Part shown: positions 12,031-25,026 of the stretch, piece after piece | How the letters are laid out: each line of letters begins with the position of its first letter | Position numbering within the stretch: the stretch's first letter is position 1 | Assembly: GCA_024449915.1 (NCBI GenBank) | Contig: JAMZAV010000157.1 | Coordinates: forward strand, 62,001 to 126,000 | Length of the DNA stretch: 64,000 nucleotides | Source of the DNA: Sweltsa coloradensis | Taxonomy: Eukaryota; Arthropoda; Insecta; Plecoptera; Chloroperlidae | Reading direction: 5' to 3' | Notes under the pieces: generated by a model | The model's input: the letters and a program-made list of their open reading frames with translations, nothing else | Told to the model about the DNA's origin: nothing | Database searches by the model: none | Made by a program: the position numbers and the translations under genes

Positions 12031-13660
12031 TTGTCCTATACTCTCTATCTCATACCTTCCAGACCAGCTTTACTTTTCGCCCGATGTTGAAGATAACCTC
12101 ATCATTGCCGGTTTCCTCAAGTTAAATATCCACGTTTTGAAGCCATTGCAATATAAAATGTGAAGTAATTCCCCAACTAACGGCATCTTGACTTTTGACG
12201 TATGATTTCGTCACCAACTCTAAACACCGTTTTTCACAAAATATTTTATATTAAAATATGAATATTTGTATTTCCCATAAATTACACAGTGACCACACAT
12301 AATTCTATGCACATGCATCATGCGGTGATGAGCGTTAGAGCCATGACTGAGTATATTACCACGCAGTATGAACGTGACTTGGGTGTATTAACGCAGGCGG
12401 GTGGTGATAAATCTACTAATTTATTGAAGCTCGGATAGCCACAGTTGGTTCCTGTTTGCGTCTAAGGTTGCTTGCTGTAGAACTTCTCAAGTATGGGATC
12501 AATAATTATTATTCTCATGATTATTGACTATTTTTATCTCAAAATTTAAATGTTGTTTCACCTTAAAACCGGCGCAAGTGTACTTGTATAATTAAATTAT
12601 ATTTCTAAAAAGCTGTTGTAAAATTTGTTTTGACATTTACTCTTATGTTTCAACCATCAAGACAAACTTTTCATCAAGATTATTGACAGAACATTTTTAA
12701 GTACAAGTCTTATATTAATCGGATCAAAAGTAGGGTACCAATATCACCATTCATCCATCCAGATCTTGATATAAAACATTTTAATTTCCGATTCTTTAAA
12801 AGTAAAAAATGCGGTTTTTATTATTTATTAGGCTTCACGTTTTTTTTATTTAAAGATTTTGCAAGAAATACCTACTAAGAACTAGTTTAAAGCTATCTAT
12901 TCTAGTGTTTTATGTGACTATATTTCATCATTTACCATTAGAAGTGCAAGACACACCCCCGTATTTATGGTTTTTGTGGAAAGTAAAAATAGATGCTACA
13001 AATGCAAATTTGACAAAATTAGTGCTAATTAATATTCGAAATTTAAATGCTAAAAAACCGTATCACTATATTTTATTAGTTTTTTTTTTTGTTTAAAGGT
13101 TGGCCTTCATTGCATAGGTTCCTTTACAATTCACAGGTAACAAATGTGCTTGTTGTATTGAATTCTGATAAGAACATTTCCCGGAAATGACTTTCAATGT
13201 ATAATAATTGTTATTGCAGTGAAACTTTCCCATCCGTCATTGCCATAGGGGACGTCGTAATGATAAGAGTGGAAAAGTCGTCAGTACCATGGCCAGCCGT
13301 TGACTTCATTACACTGCGTCCTTACAAAATGGCGGCACGTCAGGCATGGTGTGGTTATTACTGACATGAGTGTTTCTCTGCATATTGTTGATTTATGTCA
13401 CAAACAATACATAGGGTGACGACCTCTGTTCAAGCAAAGATTCATAGTTTGGAATAGTACACAATAGTTCGTAGTTCGTGGTTGTGGTTCGTTGCACATC
13501 GTGCATTGAAGTTACTAGTAAAATAAATATATCACATTTTTGTAGGCCTCATTTTGAATTTTGAATATTTATGGCACTGAATGTTTAATTTTTAGCATTT
13601 TCTCTGTCTATTTCTACCCACTTTCTGATTTATAAATATTTAAATATATTTATAATTGTT
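12031..13660. other. Unannotated AT-rich stretch with one YY1-like motif
   Basis: No exon recognised. At 13326-13336 AAAATGGCGGC matches the core of the YY1 motif found just inside many TATA-less animal promoters. The surrounding 13240-13360 is locally less AT-rich. No transcript can be inferred from this alone. Confidence 0.35.
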
Positions 13661-13661
13661 T

Positions 13662-13905
13662 AGGTTCAGGTTCAGGTTCAGGTTCAGGTTCAGGTTCAGG
13701 TTCAGGTTCAGGTTCAGGTTCAGGTTCAGGTTCAGGTTCAGGTTCAGGTTCAGGTTCAGGTTCAGGTTCAGGTTCAGGTTCAGGTTCAGGTTCAGGTTCA
13801 GGTTCAGGTTCAGGTTCGGGTTCGGGTTCGGGTTCGGGTTCGGGTTCGGGTTCGGGTTCGGGTTCAGGTTCAGGTTCAGGTTCAGGTTCAGGTTCAGGTT
13901 CAGGT
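13662..13905 (+). repeat. (GGTTCA)n array with a central (GGTTCG)n block
   Basis: About 40 hexamer units without indels. The middle block of about 9 units (around 13812-13865) is uniformly GGTTCG instead of GGTTCA, and GGTTCA resumes after it. The six-base period gives an open dipeptide frame (Arg-Phe/Gly-Phe), which is a repeat artefact. Confidence 0.98.
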
Positions 13906-14225
13906 TTATATCAACGTATCAACTCTCGCAAGTTTCAAGACACGAGACCGTGTTTTCTCCTGGGTGGGTGTCGGCGGCGGGGGTCGTCCTCCTTGACGCT
14001 GTCTCGTGACGCAAGTGACGTCACAGTCACACGCCTCACCTGCGGTGACAGACAGGTGAACAGTACGGTACAAGGACGCGCGCGCACATGCCCAGTGGGC
14101 GCGTGACGATCAGACGTCTTCCGCACCGCCGGCTGCCTGCCTGAGAGGCCTTGCCTGGCGGGCGCCTATAGCAGCGTTCCGGTTTCCACCGGTCACAACG
14201 ACAACCTTCGATCAGACACGCCATT
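13906..14225. promoter_or_regulatory. GC-rich, CpG-rich island between two satellite arrays
   Basis: It is markedly richer in G+C and CpG than its surroundings. It holds a full palindromic CRE (GTGACGTCAC, 14015-14024), E-box-like caggtg sites and a cgcgcgcgcac stretch. Candidate promoter or enhancer. Overlapping short ORFs here have no recognised domain and follow from the low stop-codon density of GC-rich DNA. Confidence 0.4.
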
Positions 14226-14460
14226 TATTCGCCACTTATGCAGATTTTTAATTTATTGATTAAATAGGAAGGACTACCGAAAATATTAAAATCACAGTAA
14301 TTACCTGTTTTCAGTTATCTCACAAAACGCCTCGCAAAATCGAATAAAGTGATTTTTAGAAGTTATTTGATTGAATAGTTAGGTGGTCTGTAGGCAGATA
14401 TTAAATCCTCATTAGTACTGCTTTTAAATACATAATAAATTAAATTTATTATTTCCATAT

Positions 14461-14595
14461 TTGGATTGGATTGATTGGATTGGATTGGATTGGATTGGAT
14501 TGGATTGGATTGGATTGGATTGGATTGGATTGGATTGGATTGGATTGGATTGGATTGGATTGGATTGGATTGGATTGGATTGGATTGGATTGGAT
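14461..14595 (+). repeat. (TTGGA)n pentanucleotide array
   Basis: About 26 near-perfect units, with one shortened unit near the start. The minus-strand ORF across it is low-complexity and not a gene. Confidence 0.98.
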
Positions 14596-15456
14596 AATAG
14601 GACAGCGCGAGAAAGTGAATTTGTAGATTAATTCGGGAGCTCGCGTGTTTCATTTTCATGTTCCTGCTCTGAAAATATTGTAGATTGTAGATTTGAATCC
14701 TGCAATGCTTTCCGAATTTCCCACCGACACCACCCTAGGCACATTTGTCGTTTTGGAGAGAACTCAGATCGAATAATAAGATCAATTTTATTAGTACAAC
14801 GTTAAACTTATATTGCTAGCACTTTATTTTTTATTCATCTGTTTTTTTTTTTTTAACTTGTTGCCTAAGATAAGAAAACATTGTATAATAAAATAATAAA
14901 ACTGCAAACAAGTGATTTGTTCATTGCAATTTGGGCTTGCATTGATTTTTTTCCCATTTTAGTGCATCTAGTTTAACGAGAACAAAACCTTGGCCGAATT
15001 CATAGAAAGGGTTCTACTCCCCCCTCCCAAATTATGCATAAATGTGCTTAGCTGCATGTGCAACAAACAGGTGAATTGATTGAAGTGATGCTGCAAACAG
15101 GTTTATACAGTTTTTCGGTGTCAACATGTTATTCTCGGTGTGGCCTATAATTAAAACCCAACACTTCTAGTAAGTCACACTAGCTGACATGTCTTAAGTC
15201 GATACAAAGTTGCACGTGTATTCCTCGCAGCTGCTCGCTCATGCTCACATTCAAACTACTCACATTACCTTGGCCCTCGATATCATGTCAGGCAGATGTG
15301 GTAAATGGACCTTTACGAAATCTGTTTACAGACTTGCTCCTCTTCAGGAGAATGCGATAGCGTCAGTATGAGTAATCTACGATGAATCGCAGTTTTTATT
15401 TCATGGTTATTTTATAGTTTAATATTTCTTAGAAACGTCATTAAATTTGTTTTTAC

Positions 15457-15515
15457 ATTTTTCGTGGGAAACCTGCCCAGGGTGCAATGGATGCCACTCT
15501 CAGGTGTCTTTTATT
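15457..15515 (-). repeat. SINE 3' tail fragment
   Basis: Minus-strand copy of the SINE tail only: tcgtgggaaacctgcccag, then gggtgcaatggatgcc and caggtgtc. Confidence 0.7.
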
Positions 15516-15590
15516 ATATTATTATTTATTTATTTTATATATATATATTTGTTTAAACTTGGCTTTATAGTAGGCGACTATGACGCTGTT

Positions 15591-15790
15591 ATGTAAGTAC
15601 TTTAGACAGAAATTAAAAAAGTGACTACACCGGGGTTTGAACCCGGGACCTTAGCTTACCGGGCTATGCTCTTACCTTACCTTCTTACCTTCTTCTTATT
15701 GGTAAGAGCATAGCCCGGTAAGCTAAGGTCCCGGGGTTTCAAACCCCGGTGTAGTCACTTTTTTAAATTTCTGTCTAAAGTACTTACATA
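15591..15790. repeat. Near-perfect hairpin made of two inverted tRNA-like heads
   Basis: The left arm 15591-15676 is the complement of the right arm 15701-15790 with only a few differences; the loop (15677-15700) is ctta/cttc-rich. Read rightward, the right arm has ggtaagagc (3' end of a box A), a TAGC/GCTA stem around a 7-base loop and a T-arm-like ccggg...cccgg with ttcaaac in the loop. It therefore looks like a tRNA-derived SINE head duplicated in inversion. It is not a functional tRNA: the 5' acceptor strand is absent. Confidence 0.75.
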
Positions 15791-16198
15791 TATATTTTGT
15801 ATGTGTTACCATCTTTAAATAATTAAATTTACTTCTTTCGGTTTCCCACGTATATTGTTTATTTAAAATCCGACGTTTCGACGGGATTTCACCAATCTTT
15901 GTCAAAGACAGTAAAGCAACTCAAGTAAAATACCCAATATACAAAACACTTCAAGAGGGAAACGAAACAAAAACACAATAATAACAATAAAAAACATAAT
16001 AAACAAGGCAATGCAAGAAGTTCAACGAACAGGAATATTATAACATGTGGAAAGAGTTTAGAAAAACATGTCATGTTATTGATAAGATGAAGTGGCTAGT
16101 CTGCTTGACCAGAACTTGTGGATGATTCTTGCTTAACTTCTTGTCCTTGGACCTTGACTTGTGGAAGGTAGCACGGTTTTGTGAATATTTTGACCAAG

Positions 16199-16203
<5 letters not shown>

Positions 16204-16244
<41 letters not shown>
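16204..16244. repeat. (AT)n microsatellite
   Basis: About 20 AT units directly before a minus-strand SINE, possibly grown from the SINE's A/T tail. Confidence 0.95.
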
Positions 16245-16248
<4 letters not shown>

Positions 16249-16425
16249 GAAAGGACAATTGTAAAGGGATGTCCGAGGGCTGTTTAAGAGGACTCAATTC
16301 CTTGACTGAGGAAAACCTCGGGAAAACATTCAGTCAGGATTGCCGGTCGTGATGGGCTTCGAACCCGGGACCTCCTGAGTCAGAGTTTCAGACGTTACGC
16401 ATGAACCGCCAAACACTGTCGGTAA
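16245..16425 (-). mobile_element. tRNA-derived SINE
   Basis: Minus-strand copy: ggacaattgtaaagggatgt, ctgtttaagaggactcaat, cattcagtcaggattgccg, cgaacccgggacctcctga (complement of box B) and finally acactgtcgg. The 3' tail is missing. Confidence 0.85.
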
Positions 16426-19400
16426 ACGATACGTTGAACTAATGTTGTAAAGTTCTTCCGGTCTAGCCTAGCTTCTTGATGCTTGGGCAGTCCGCGGGTT
16501 ATCATGGGCCAACCATAGTGGGTCTCGTTTGCAATTACCTACATCGTTTGTTGGGCCTTCCTCGAGCGTTGATTATGTGGGCGCCGACAGGGTTGTTTGG
16601 GACCACTTTCGTCCCCCACTGAAATCTGTAACTATCTAAATACATATTTTTAAATTCAGCGAATGTTTTGTAAACTTTATAACATTGACTCTGTTAATAA
16701 TGGTCGGCTTTTTTCTCTAGAGGGCAACTCATCTAATAGCCAAGTGACCCATATCAATTCGAAAAATAATAATTATATTTGTAATTTAATGTAATTATGT
16801 GTATGGATAACTTTTGGCACTTGGGACGAGATTTGTCTAAAATAAAATATTATATCGTAAATTAATGAAATAAAAAGTATTTTGTATACTTTATTATACC
16901 ATAATTCAGTTGTGCTAGAAACGATTTCATAAAAAATATACATTTGTTTATTAAGTACACAATATATTATTAAACCATTAAATATGATATTTTGAATTAA
17001 AATAATCTTTTCAGGGTTAAATTTTGCTTTGATTGGCAATAACATAAAACAATGTATGCAGGTTAGATTTTAAAACATATGTGTCTAAAAAAACATGTTT
17101 GAATCCTTCTCATTTGTTTGCCATCCTCTCTCTGCATAGTTTGGCATTACTTTAATAGCTCTTTATATGTTTTATTCATGTGTTTCGATGTCACATAAAT
17201 ATGTTGTTTCTTAGCTTTCCATAAACAAATACGAAATAAATAACAAAGAAGAGAAATAAAACAGAGGTAAAATGTGACACCGATAATTCTAGATTTTTGT
17301 GTAAAGTAAGTTATCTAGCAGGGCGCGACAAATCATGTTTCTGCCTCGTGCCAGGAGATATGATCTAGCAGCTTGCTTATATTTATAGCAACCCTTGCAA
17401 ACCTGGGCGCATGCAGTGAGGTGTCGGGGTTTATTGCTGTGAGGTGTCACATGGGGTTGATTTGTTCTTCAGGGTAGCGTTGCGTCCTCAAGGGTTGTTG
17501 GAGAGGGAATTGAACGCCATGTGTAGGACAGTAGGGTTTAGAAATAACGAAAGAGTGTGATATGTCCAAGGTTTAAGAGAAATTATGGATTTTGACGTTT
17601 TGAGCGATAAGTTATATTTTTGGATTGTTCTTTGAAAACTAGTCTTGCAGTAAAATTGAAAGCATAATTTGCAAAGACTGTTACTTCAGAGGCAGTACGT
17701 CTAAGATAAAATGCAGAACTGACAATCAGAAGCGAGTTGAAAACAGAGAATTAATTTAATCAACCAAATACTTTAAAACGAAAACAAAATAAGTGGACCT
17801 ATTTTCAAACAAAAACCAAACATTATGCAATTAAACTACAGCAGTTCCAGTTACTTTTAAAAGTCCACGGTTAAACCGAAAACCAATCATGATTTTAAAC
17901 AAACAATCGTTTCAATGGAATAATGTGATATTTTTAGTCAGCTTCATACAAAAGTACCTAATGTTATTAATTGATTATGAAGATAATCTGCCCTGGAATA
18001 AATTTACCTTGTGTCTGTGACTGACTATTTATAGAGGTATGTTTATAGTTGAACTGTGTAGTATTTATTATGCGTGTAAGCATTGGAGAACGGTCTTCCT
18101 GATATTGCTCAAATAAGAGAATAGATTTGAGCTTTAACTGATTTAGAAATAAAGACAAAATCAAGAATTAAAATCATTAAACAAAGGAAAAATAATTCAC
18201 TCACGTTATTACATTTTGACCAAGGAACACTTTAAACAAATATTCAGTTATATTTACTGGTGTTCAGAGCTTAAAATTATACTTCCGGATACATCCCTAC
18301 AGAAATAACAATAACAACCGAATCGAGTAATAAAATTAGCTCTTAGAAGAAACTCGATGAATTTTCATCTCATACCAGTATCTTCATTATCTTTATCTTG
18401 CTCTCGACGAAAGTGAGACCAATGCAAATCTATCTACCCATAAAGGCGAGATATCCTCTCTCACAACCTAACCCTTGATCAATCTAACTAAATCACCACC
18501 AACTAGTCCTCAACATCCCTCCATTCAGCCACGTCTTCTACTCGCATAACTCTGCAACATCATTGTCGACATTACGAGCTTGTGCGCAGGCGCAGAAGCT
18601 CCATGCACGCAGTCCTCGACCTTCCACAACATCATAAAGCATGGCCGTGTTAAGTGGAACTCACAGCTGGGGTCTCGGATCGACCCCCCGCCGGCCCCTA
18701 GCGGCTCCCAGCGCACTGGGGACCACTTATCTATTGTAAGAGAGTGATTTAAATCGACTCTGCGGCTCCTCTATACTCTTCGTATAGCTCGTTTTCATGT
18801 TCGTAGTTCGTTTACATTTGAAAAGATGATTTCTATTTGTACGGTGTGTATTCGTAATGATATTTATTACAGTAATTATTGTCATAATGGAATTTGATAA
18901 TGAAATGTTGTTGAATTATGTCTGTACGTGAAAAATATGTTATTCTGAATAGTAGGCCTACCTAAATGTGATTAATTATTTTCAATCGCAGTTTCCAATT
19001 ATCTTGTTCAAAAAGATAATCTACTGCGATTCATATTATTTTATCTTCCTTTTTCGTGCAATAGAATAAGTCGTCGACAAACCAAATCACTTTCCTTGTG
19101 TCCCCTTTAGTTAAATTAACTCAGGAGACGCTATAGCGTTGGATCTGGGTGGCTTGGTATGTTAGTCAACTCACATTTTCGTATTTGGAGCGTGTATCTA
19201 TCATATGTTTGTAAATAGATACATTATGTCACTATATGTCGCCATTTACATTTATTTATCGATTAAGTTATAGTCGGAAAACACGACCGTATAAGTGAAA
19301 TTGATAATAATTAATACAATGTGGCCACCCTGGAATATGGGACGACCAGGTTCAAATTCCGGTTTGGGCCGAATTTTTCTAATTTCTTGGTCGTATTATA

Positions 19401-20051
19401 CATTAACATTAGATTGATGATTTTGAGCTGTATCATTTTGGTTGACGTTGCTACGAGACGGAGGTTACGGAGGGGTAGTCAAGATAAAGGGGAATGGGGG
19501 CATGAGCCCTTTCCATATTTGTGTCAAAAATGCTGCTGTTGTGTGACTGAGTTAAAATTTGGACCTTGGTTATGGAATCGGAAAACAGTTTTTTTTACAA
19601 TTGCATTATCGTTGTGTCAATTGGGAAGCAAAATTATGCTAAAAAATTAACTATTTAAAATTATAATTATATGATTAATTTTTTCAACTCATTTAGTTCT
19701 TATATTCCCTCGCCACCTTGCCTTCCTACCCAGTCGTCAAACTAGCCTGCCTTGAGATTCTTATAACATCACATCATCGCTATGACCCTCTCTGCAAGTC
19801 TATTCTAGGCTCTAAACCTTTAGTGAATGTGTTTGTATGCAAATGCTCGGCTCTGATCGGCTTAGCTCGGCTTAGTTCGACACCTAATGAAGTGTCGGCA
19901 GTGCAGCTCGATATGACTCGACTGCAGATCGAAGTCTCGCCCTGAATGACCCTGGAAGTGTAGCAAGACATACCGAGGATCTAAGAATCACTTTGCTGAG
20001 ACAAGTTATAGAAGCTTTTTTCAGGAGCTTTTCTAATGCAAGTTGCTTTAA
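16426..20051. other. Long AT-rich stretch without recognised genes
   Basis: Both strands were scanned and no exon with signal, domain or splice support was seen. Two minor observations: a GC-richer patch at 18530-18725 contains tgcgcaggcgca (an NRF1-like half match), and 19321-19375 carries a box-B-like ggttcaaattcc that may be another decayed tRNA-derived repeat. Confidence 0.45.
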
Positions 20052-20656
20052 AACTAGGAAAACGCTAAAGTCCCGCCGCGTTGATGGATGACGTTTTTTG
20101 TTAGTTTTTTGTTTGCATTTTTTGCGTTTGTTTGCACTTTTCCTTTGCAAGTGCTCTTTGAATGCATTGTAGGTGATTGTTGTCAAGTTTCTAATTGTTA
20201 CTTGTTAATTGGTATTATAACCCTAAAAAACTAATAATTAAAACCTTTATTTCTATAGATTCTAGCTAATTTTTTTCAATTTTTTCTTTCAAAAGTCACA
20301 TCACATTACCATAATCTTAATGTCACGTTGAAATATGAACGCTGTAGCCCCACCCGTTTTGGTCAGAATCGGCCAAAATGTGGACGAAAATATCGCATTA
20401 AAATCGAAAAAAATCGTAAAAAACGATATTCATGAGAAATATTTCTTCGATTGTACCCAAAAGCAATACACCTCTAAGTTCAGAGAAAAACAAAGGTCCC
20501 CTCAAAATTTAATCAAGATCGCTTATGCCGTTTGCCCGGAATCCTGCTAACAAACAGACAAAAATACAGAAAAAAAAAAAAAAAAACATTGGAGCTAAAT
20601 TTTTTGGGGGTCAGTGAAATTGAAGTTTTCGCTTCGCTCGCTACGCTCATCCAACA
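20052..20656 (+). mobile_element. Family A element, copy 2
   Basis: Starts actaggaaaacgctaaagtc, then gcgttgatggatgacg, gcaagtgctctttgaatgc, ggtcagaatcggcc, atattcatgagaaatatttc and gtttgcccggaatc. A poly(A) run follows (about 20570-20586), then ggagctaaattttttgg and cgctcatccaac. Same order as the copies at 10106 and 54752. Confidence 0.85.
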
Positions 20657-20894
20657 AGAACGCGTATAAGAGTACTCAGGGAACAAAGCTTATCTTCATA
20701 TTTCACTTGTTTTAGCCGTGACTTGTGATGGAGGTACCGAGTACGTAAATATTCAATCTTTCTTAGTGGTTTCCCGCCTTATAAAGCTCGATGTCAACCA
20801 AAACATTCTGTATCATCCATTTTGAAGGTCAATATTTAAAAAAATCTCATGAGAATCGGATGTCATGTTGCTAGATTTCCCCAAAAGATGTAAA

Positions 20895-21300
20895 ACCTTG
20901 AACCCGGCGCCTCCACCAAGGATATTTCACAACACAGTTCTACTAGAGAGCGAAGCTCCCATATAAGCATCACTTTTTGTTTTTCGTCAGTGAGTGAGTC
21001 ACGTCTTACGATAAAAACTGAAAACGACCTCGGAATAAAATGCGGTTGTTTTGTTGACCACGTCCTTCGTCAATTGGGATGATTCAGAAACATTTTGGTG
21101 ACCCTAGGTCAAAGGCTGGGTCAAGCGTATCTCAAAGTTTACACCGAAATAAGCTCCTAGCCCCTCCAACGACAAGAACAACGAGACTTAAATGCACGAA
21201 CACTAACGAATTTTTGTATTTCTCTTCTTACCCGGCACCTCCACTAACAAAGTTGCATAAATTAAATGAGACGTTAAGCAATATCCAATCAAATCAATCA
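20895..21300. repeat. Dispersed fragments carrying the CCCGGCACCTCCACCA motif
   Basis: cccggcgcctccaccaagg (about 20900) and cccggcacctccactaac (about 21230) are variants of a motif also at 34848-34863 (complement), 57961-57975 (complement), 59446 and 60420. A gagcgaagctccc phrase follows the first. After the second, 21245-21290 matches, inverted, 29008-29040. Probably termini of one or more non-autonomous elements. Confidence 0.5.
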
Positions 21301-21499
21301 ATCCACAACAACTGTGGGAAAAAATATTATTTAGTTTTGTATATTTCTTCCATATCTGTTGAAGAAGTTGCTTCGTTCCTTTTTGGGCACTCCCGTACCT
21401 ATAGTATCTAGTAGAGAATAAAACTCATGCATTCTGAAGCTCGGTCTGCGAGAATATAGACACAATCCACGTATTATCATCTCTCTAGTACCAGCTAGC

Positions 21500-22261
21500 A
21501 TAGGGAACCTAAGTGGGCGTTGTCTGGTTCTCTCCGGTCAGCGTGGTATAGGCGATTAACCGTGCTAATGTTTCGTAAGCGATAGCGCGAGAACCCGACC
21601 ACGGACCGGAATTATATTCATACTGTAAGAAACTATAATCTTTCCTCTTTGCGTGGGATATACATAACTCTGCTCTATCACAAAAATTAATGACATTTGT
21701 TTTGAGTCAAAGTGAACTCTACATTTACACTGTTGCCAAACCTTCCAAACTGCTCATGAAAAAGCACGTAAAAACATTTTGTCCGTGGCATCAGCATAAC
21801 ATTTGGTATCCGACTTGCTTTGTGGCTACTGTGAGGTCACTGGGTTGTACTAGATTATACATTACTAATAAAATATCCTTTAATGTGCCAACAAAATCTT
21901 GAATGAAAAGTACATTTAGCAACCATGGACAGGCGCGTGGTATGCAAGGATGCCACAGCTGCACACAACGTGGCTGCGTCTCGCTTAGGTTGCCGCTCAG
22001 TCAGAGTACATTTGCGACAGCGCGCAAACATGGGTCCACTTAACTCATAATAGTTTGAATTTAGGAAGCGTCATCGAGCAAAGTAGAATGCCATCATCTT
22101 CTCCACAAAATTATGCATCTTGTAATGTTATGTGTTTAGATTTCTTTTGCGCGAGTCAAAAGATACGGCGAGTTACATTTTCGTACCATGCTAATTCTTA
22201 TGGGCGCTGAGACCAGAGAGAACCAATTTCCTTCCCGCCTTCAAAACTGAGGTTCCCTATT
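21500..22261. mobile_element. 0.76-kb MITE with TAGGGAACCT ends
   Basis: The left end (atagggaacctaag, about 21500) and right end (ctgaggttccctat, about 22248-22261) are inverted. The homology runs inward through ggttctctc-ggtc...cgc on both sides for about 60 bp. No coding capacity. The ends resemble those of the element at 36443-37116 (tagggaa), suggesting related transposition machinery. Confidence 0.7.
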
Positions 22262-22654
22262 ATAAAGTTATTTCACAAAATTTCTCGTTTTGGTTAGTCG
22301 GGAAACACATGTTGCCATATTTAATACAAACCAGAAAATAAAAAATTAAATAATCCAGTTCGGCCTGGACTGGGATTGGTCACGGGTTTATCGCTTGCCA
22401 AGCTTTCATATATATCGGTTCGACTAACAAGAAATGTAATTTGGAACAAACACAAGAAAAAAGATTTCTCCGATGAGCGTAAGTAAATGCGCGCAAGAAC
22501 TTCAAGAAGAACGTAAGGGCCTAGTGGCTAAGAAGTTAAAGTTATGTCATAAAAAAGCATTCTTAGAGCATACACATTACTTTTTGTGAACACCATGATG
22601 TTGTAAGTTCTAAATTAGAATACAAATTAAAAGCGATAACTGTAATAACAATAC

Positions 22655-22860
22655 TTTTTTTTCGTGGGAAGCCTGCCTAGGGTGCAATTCATGCCCCAGG
22701 TCCAACTAGAAATGTTGCGGATAGGACAATTGTAAAGGGATGTTTAAACGGATTCAATCCCTTGAAGCCTTCAGTCAGGATTTTCTGTCACGACGGGATT
22801 TGAACTCGGGACCTCCTGAATCAGAGTCGCGCACTTAACGTTTGAGGCATTGCATATCAA
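22655..22860 (-). mobile_element. tRNA-derived SINE
   Basis: Minus strand: tcgtgggaagcctgcctagg, gtgcaattcatgcccc, tgttgcggataggacaattg, cttcagtcaggattttctg, tgaactcgggacctcctgaa and gcgcacttaacgtttgag. Nearly complete, with an internal deletion of the cctcagtcg part. Confidence 0.85.
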
Positions 22861-25026
22861 TGATAATAAATTAAAAATTTATTTGTAAGAAATTATCTGC
22901 ATGTGATACATGGTTATGTATTTATTTATATGCAATGTGTAAACACAAGTAGTTATTAAACTGATTCAGATCAAATAAATCAAATACAAATACTGGATAT
23001 ATTAATTCACGTCAAGTTCTTTTAAGAAAGGTTCAGGTTCCTAATTCCCACGTGTGAATAGGATCATCGCATGACATTCAACCGCACCAACAGGTGTCTC
23101 AATTACAATGTTTTATTTTACGACCTGGTGCTGGTTATGAAGCGCCAAGTGGGGTGACAAACATCCATAAAACTCACCACAAAAGACGAACGCACAGAGA
23201 AAGTAATAACTTAACACAATTTTCTTTAAGAACCTCACAACCCTCGGCAATAATATTAGTTTTAAGTGGCCAACTTATTTCATGCTTATATTAGGCACAA
23301 AAAGCTAAACCAACGGATATTTTACTTTGTATCGTTAATGTAGTGTGTTAAGCGATAAATCCCTATTCAGCTCCCCTCGAGTCGAGTTTGTTCGGAACAG
23401 TGGGGTAACCTCCTAACCAACTACCCCAACTAAACTGGAAGCTAGCGTAGCAAATTGTGCTTGATTATTATAGAAAATTGGCCGAGAAATAAAGAGGAAT
23501 TGAATCAATTGGTGAATTGACTCGCTTTTCAAGGGGTCATGTGGTTGCGCTCGCTCTCAGATCTGCTGGGCGAGTGAGGGGGGGGGGGGTAAGCTGATTG
23601 GGGAGAAGATGTTGTGTGAAGAATGAGAGGATAAAGTGTGAGACTGACTAAAGTGGCTGGGATGGGTAGAAGGAAGTCTTCACACTGTGTGGTTGTGTGT
23701 GTGAGTTGATGTGAAACATGGCAGCAATGATTTGGTTTCTTATATTTCCAAGTGAAGAAAGTAATCGAACTCACACTCACACACCATAACTTACAGTCAA
23801 TACTTAACTCTCAATTCAGTCTGATATTCTAATTTTTGCAACAGGTCTCTTAAAGTTTATAAAATTTTTAATTTGTAATTTTGATAGGTGTTTCTTTCCA
23901 AAATAAAATAAATTATAAATACAATGTTGTATTTCGAAAGAATGAACAATATTATTGCAAATATGTATTTACAGCAGTCCATATGGTAGGTACACTAATC
24001 TAAAAACACAAAATATAATTGATAATAAAGAACTAACACAATATAAATTTCAATACAAATACTTAAAAATTGTTTTCATAAAAATGTACATTAAAAAACT
24101 TGAGTGGGGAGGGTTATGAATTCATCAAGGGAATACAAATATTTCTCCAGAAAGTACTTTTTGAGGTAAAACTTAAATGATTGATAATTGGCGTGGGTAT
24201 TGTCCCAATTTTTTCGTTTCAAGTTGATAATATCTAATTAACAAAATAATACGTTCATGTTTTCGAAACAATCTTACTATTTTGACGAAAAAACGAAAAA
24301 AAAATTACGAAATGTCAAAATTTCCCCAAAAGTGATGTTTTTTTTAAAAAAGAAAAGCATTTTTTAATTATTTCCTACATTTAGAACAAATTAACAGACA
24401 TAATCCATCTAGAGTCGTGTTTCTCGTGGCGCCCTTTGCGACGCGTGGTACAACGTGGAAACACAACCTCCACAACCCGGCCCTCTCGATGTCTCGATGC
24501 ACCCAGGATGCCGTGACAAAGAACAGAGAGAAACCCGAGTTGCTCTCATTACAACATCCTCAAACAAAGCGCGCATCATCTTGCACAGACAAATTGAAAG
24601 GAAAAGACAACAAGATAAAAGATGTCATCTCACTACGTACTTCTAACTTCCATCCGATAGCCTAATTCCGGCTGCACACACAAAGCGACGTGCATGAATA
24701 CAACATGGATCGTATCTCTAATCAACACCGTATGCTAATGATCTAATCCAGGGCTTGGAGCGGCGCCACTGGAATACAATGAACCAGACGAGCGTGGTCT
24801 TAAAGACCATACAACATAGTCTTAATTGTGTTGGAGGATCTTATAACCAAGGGTGGGGAATAATAGATAGGAGTGCAGGTGGATTTAAGAGTCGTGGACT
24901 GCTCAGTGAAGGGAGTTAGTGATGGTTTTAGATGGGTGTAGGGAGTATTTTCAAATTTGGTATGAAATATGACTATGGAATGACTATGGAGATATGAATT
25001 ATGGTAACTAAAAAACAACGAAACAA
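22861..25026. other. Unannotated stretch
   Basis: No gene recognised. A G run lies at about 23579-23589. A CpG-richer patch at 24420-24790 has overlapping ORFs in two frames (24417-24665 and 24455-24646) but no recognisable protein. Confidence 0.4.

Noticed and set aside
13656..14009. 117-codon ORF of Arg-Phe repeats, superficially like an RFamide precursor
   Set aside because: It is the six-base satellite read through. There is no signal peptide, no Gly-basic cleavage sites between units, and synonymous sites are not free to vary as expected for coding repeats.
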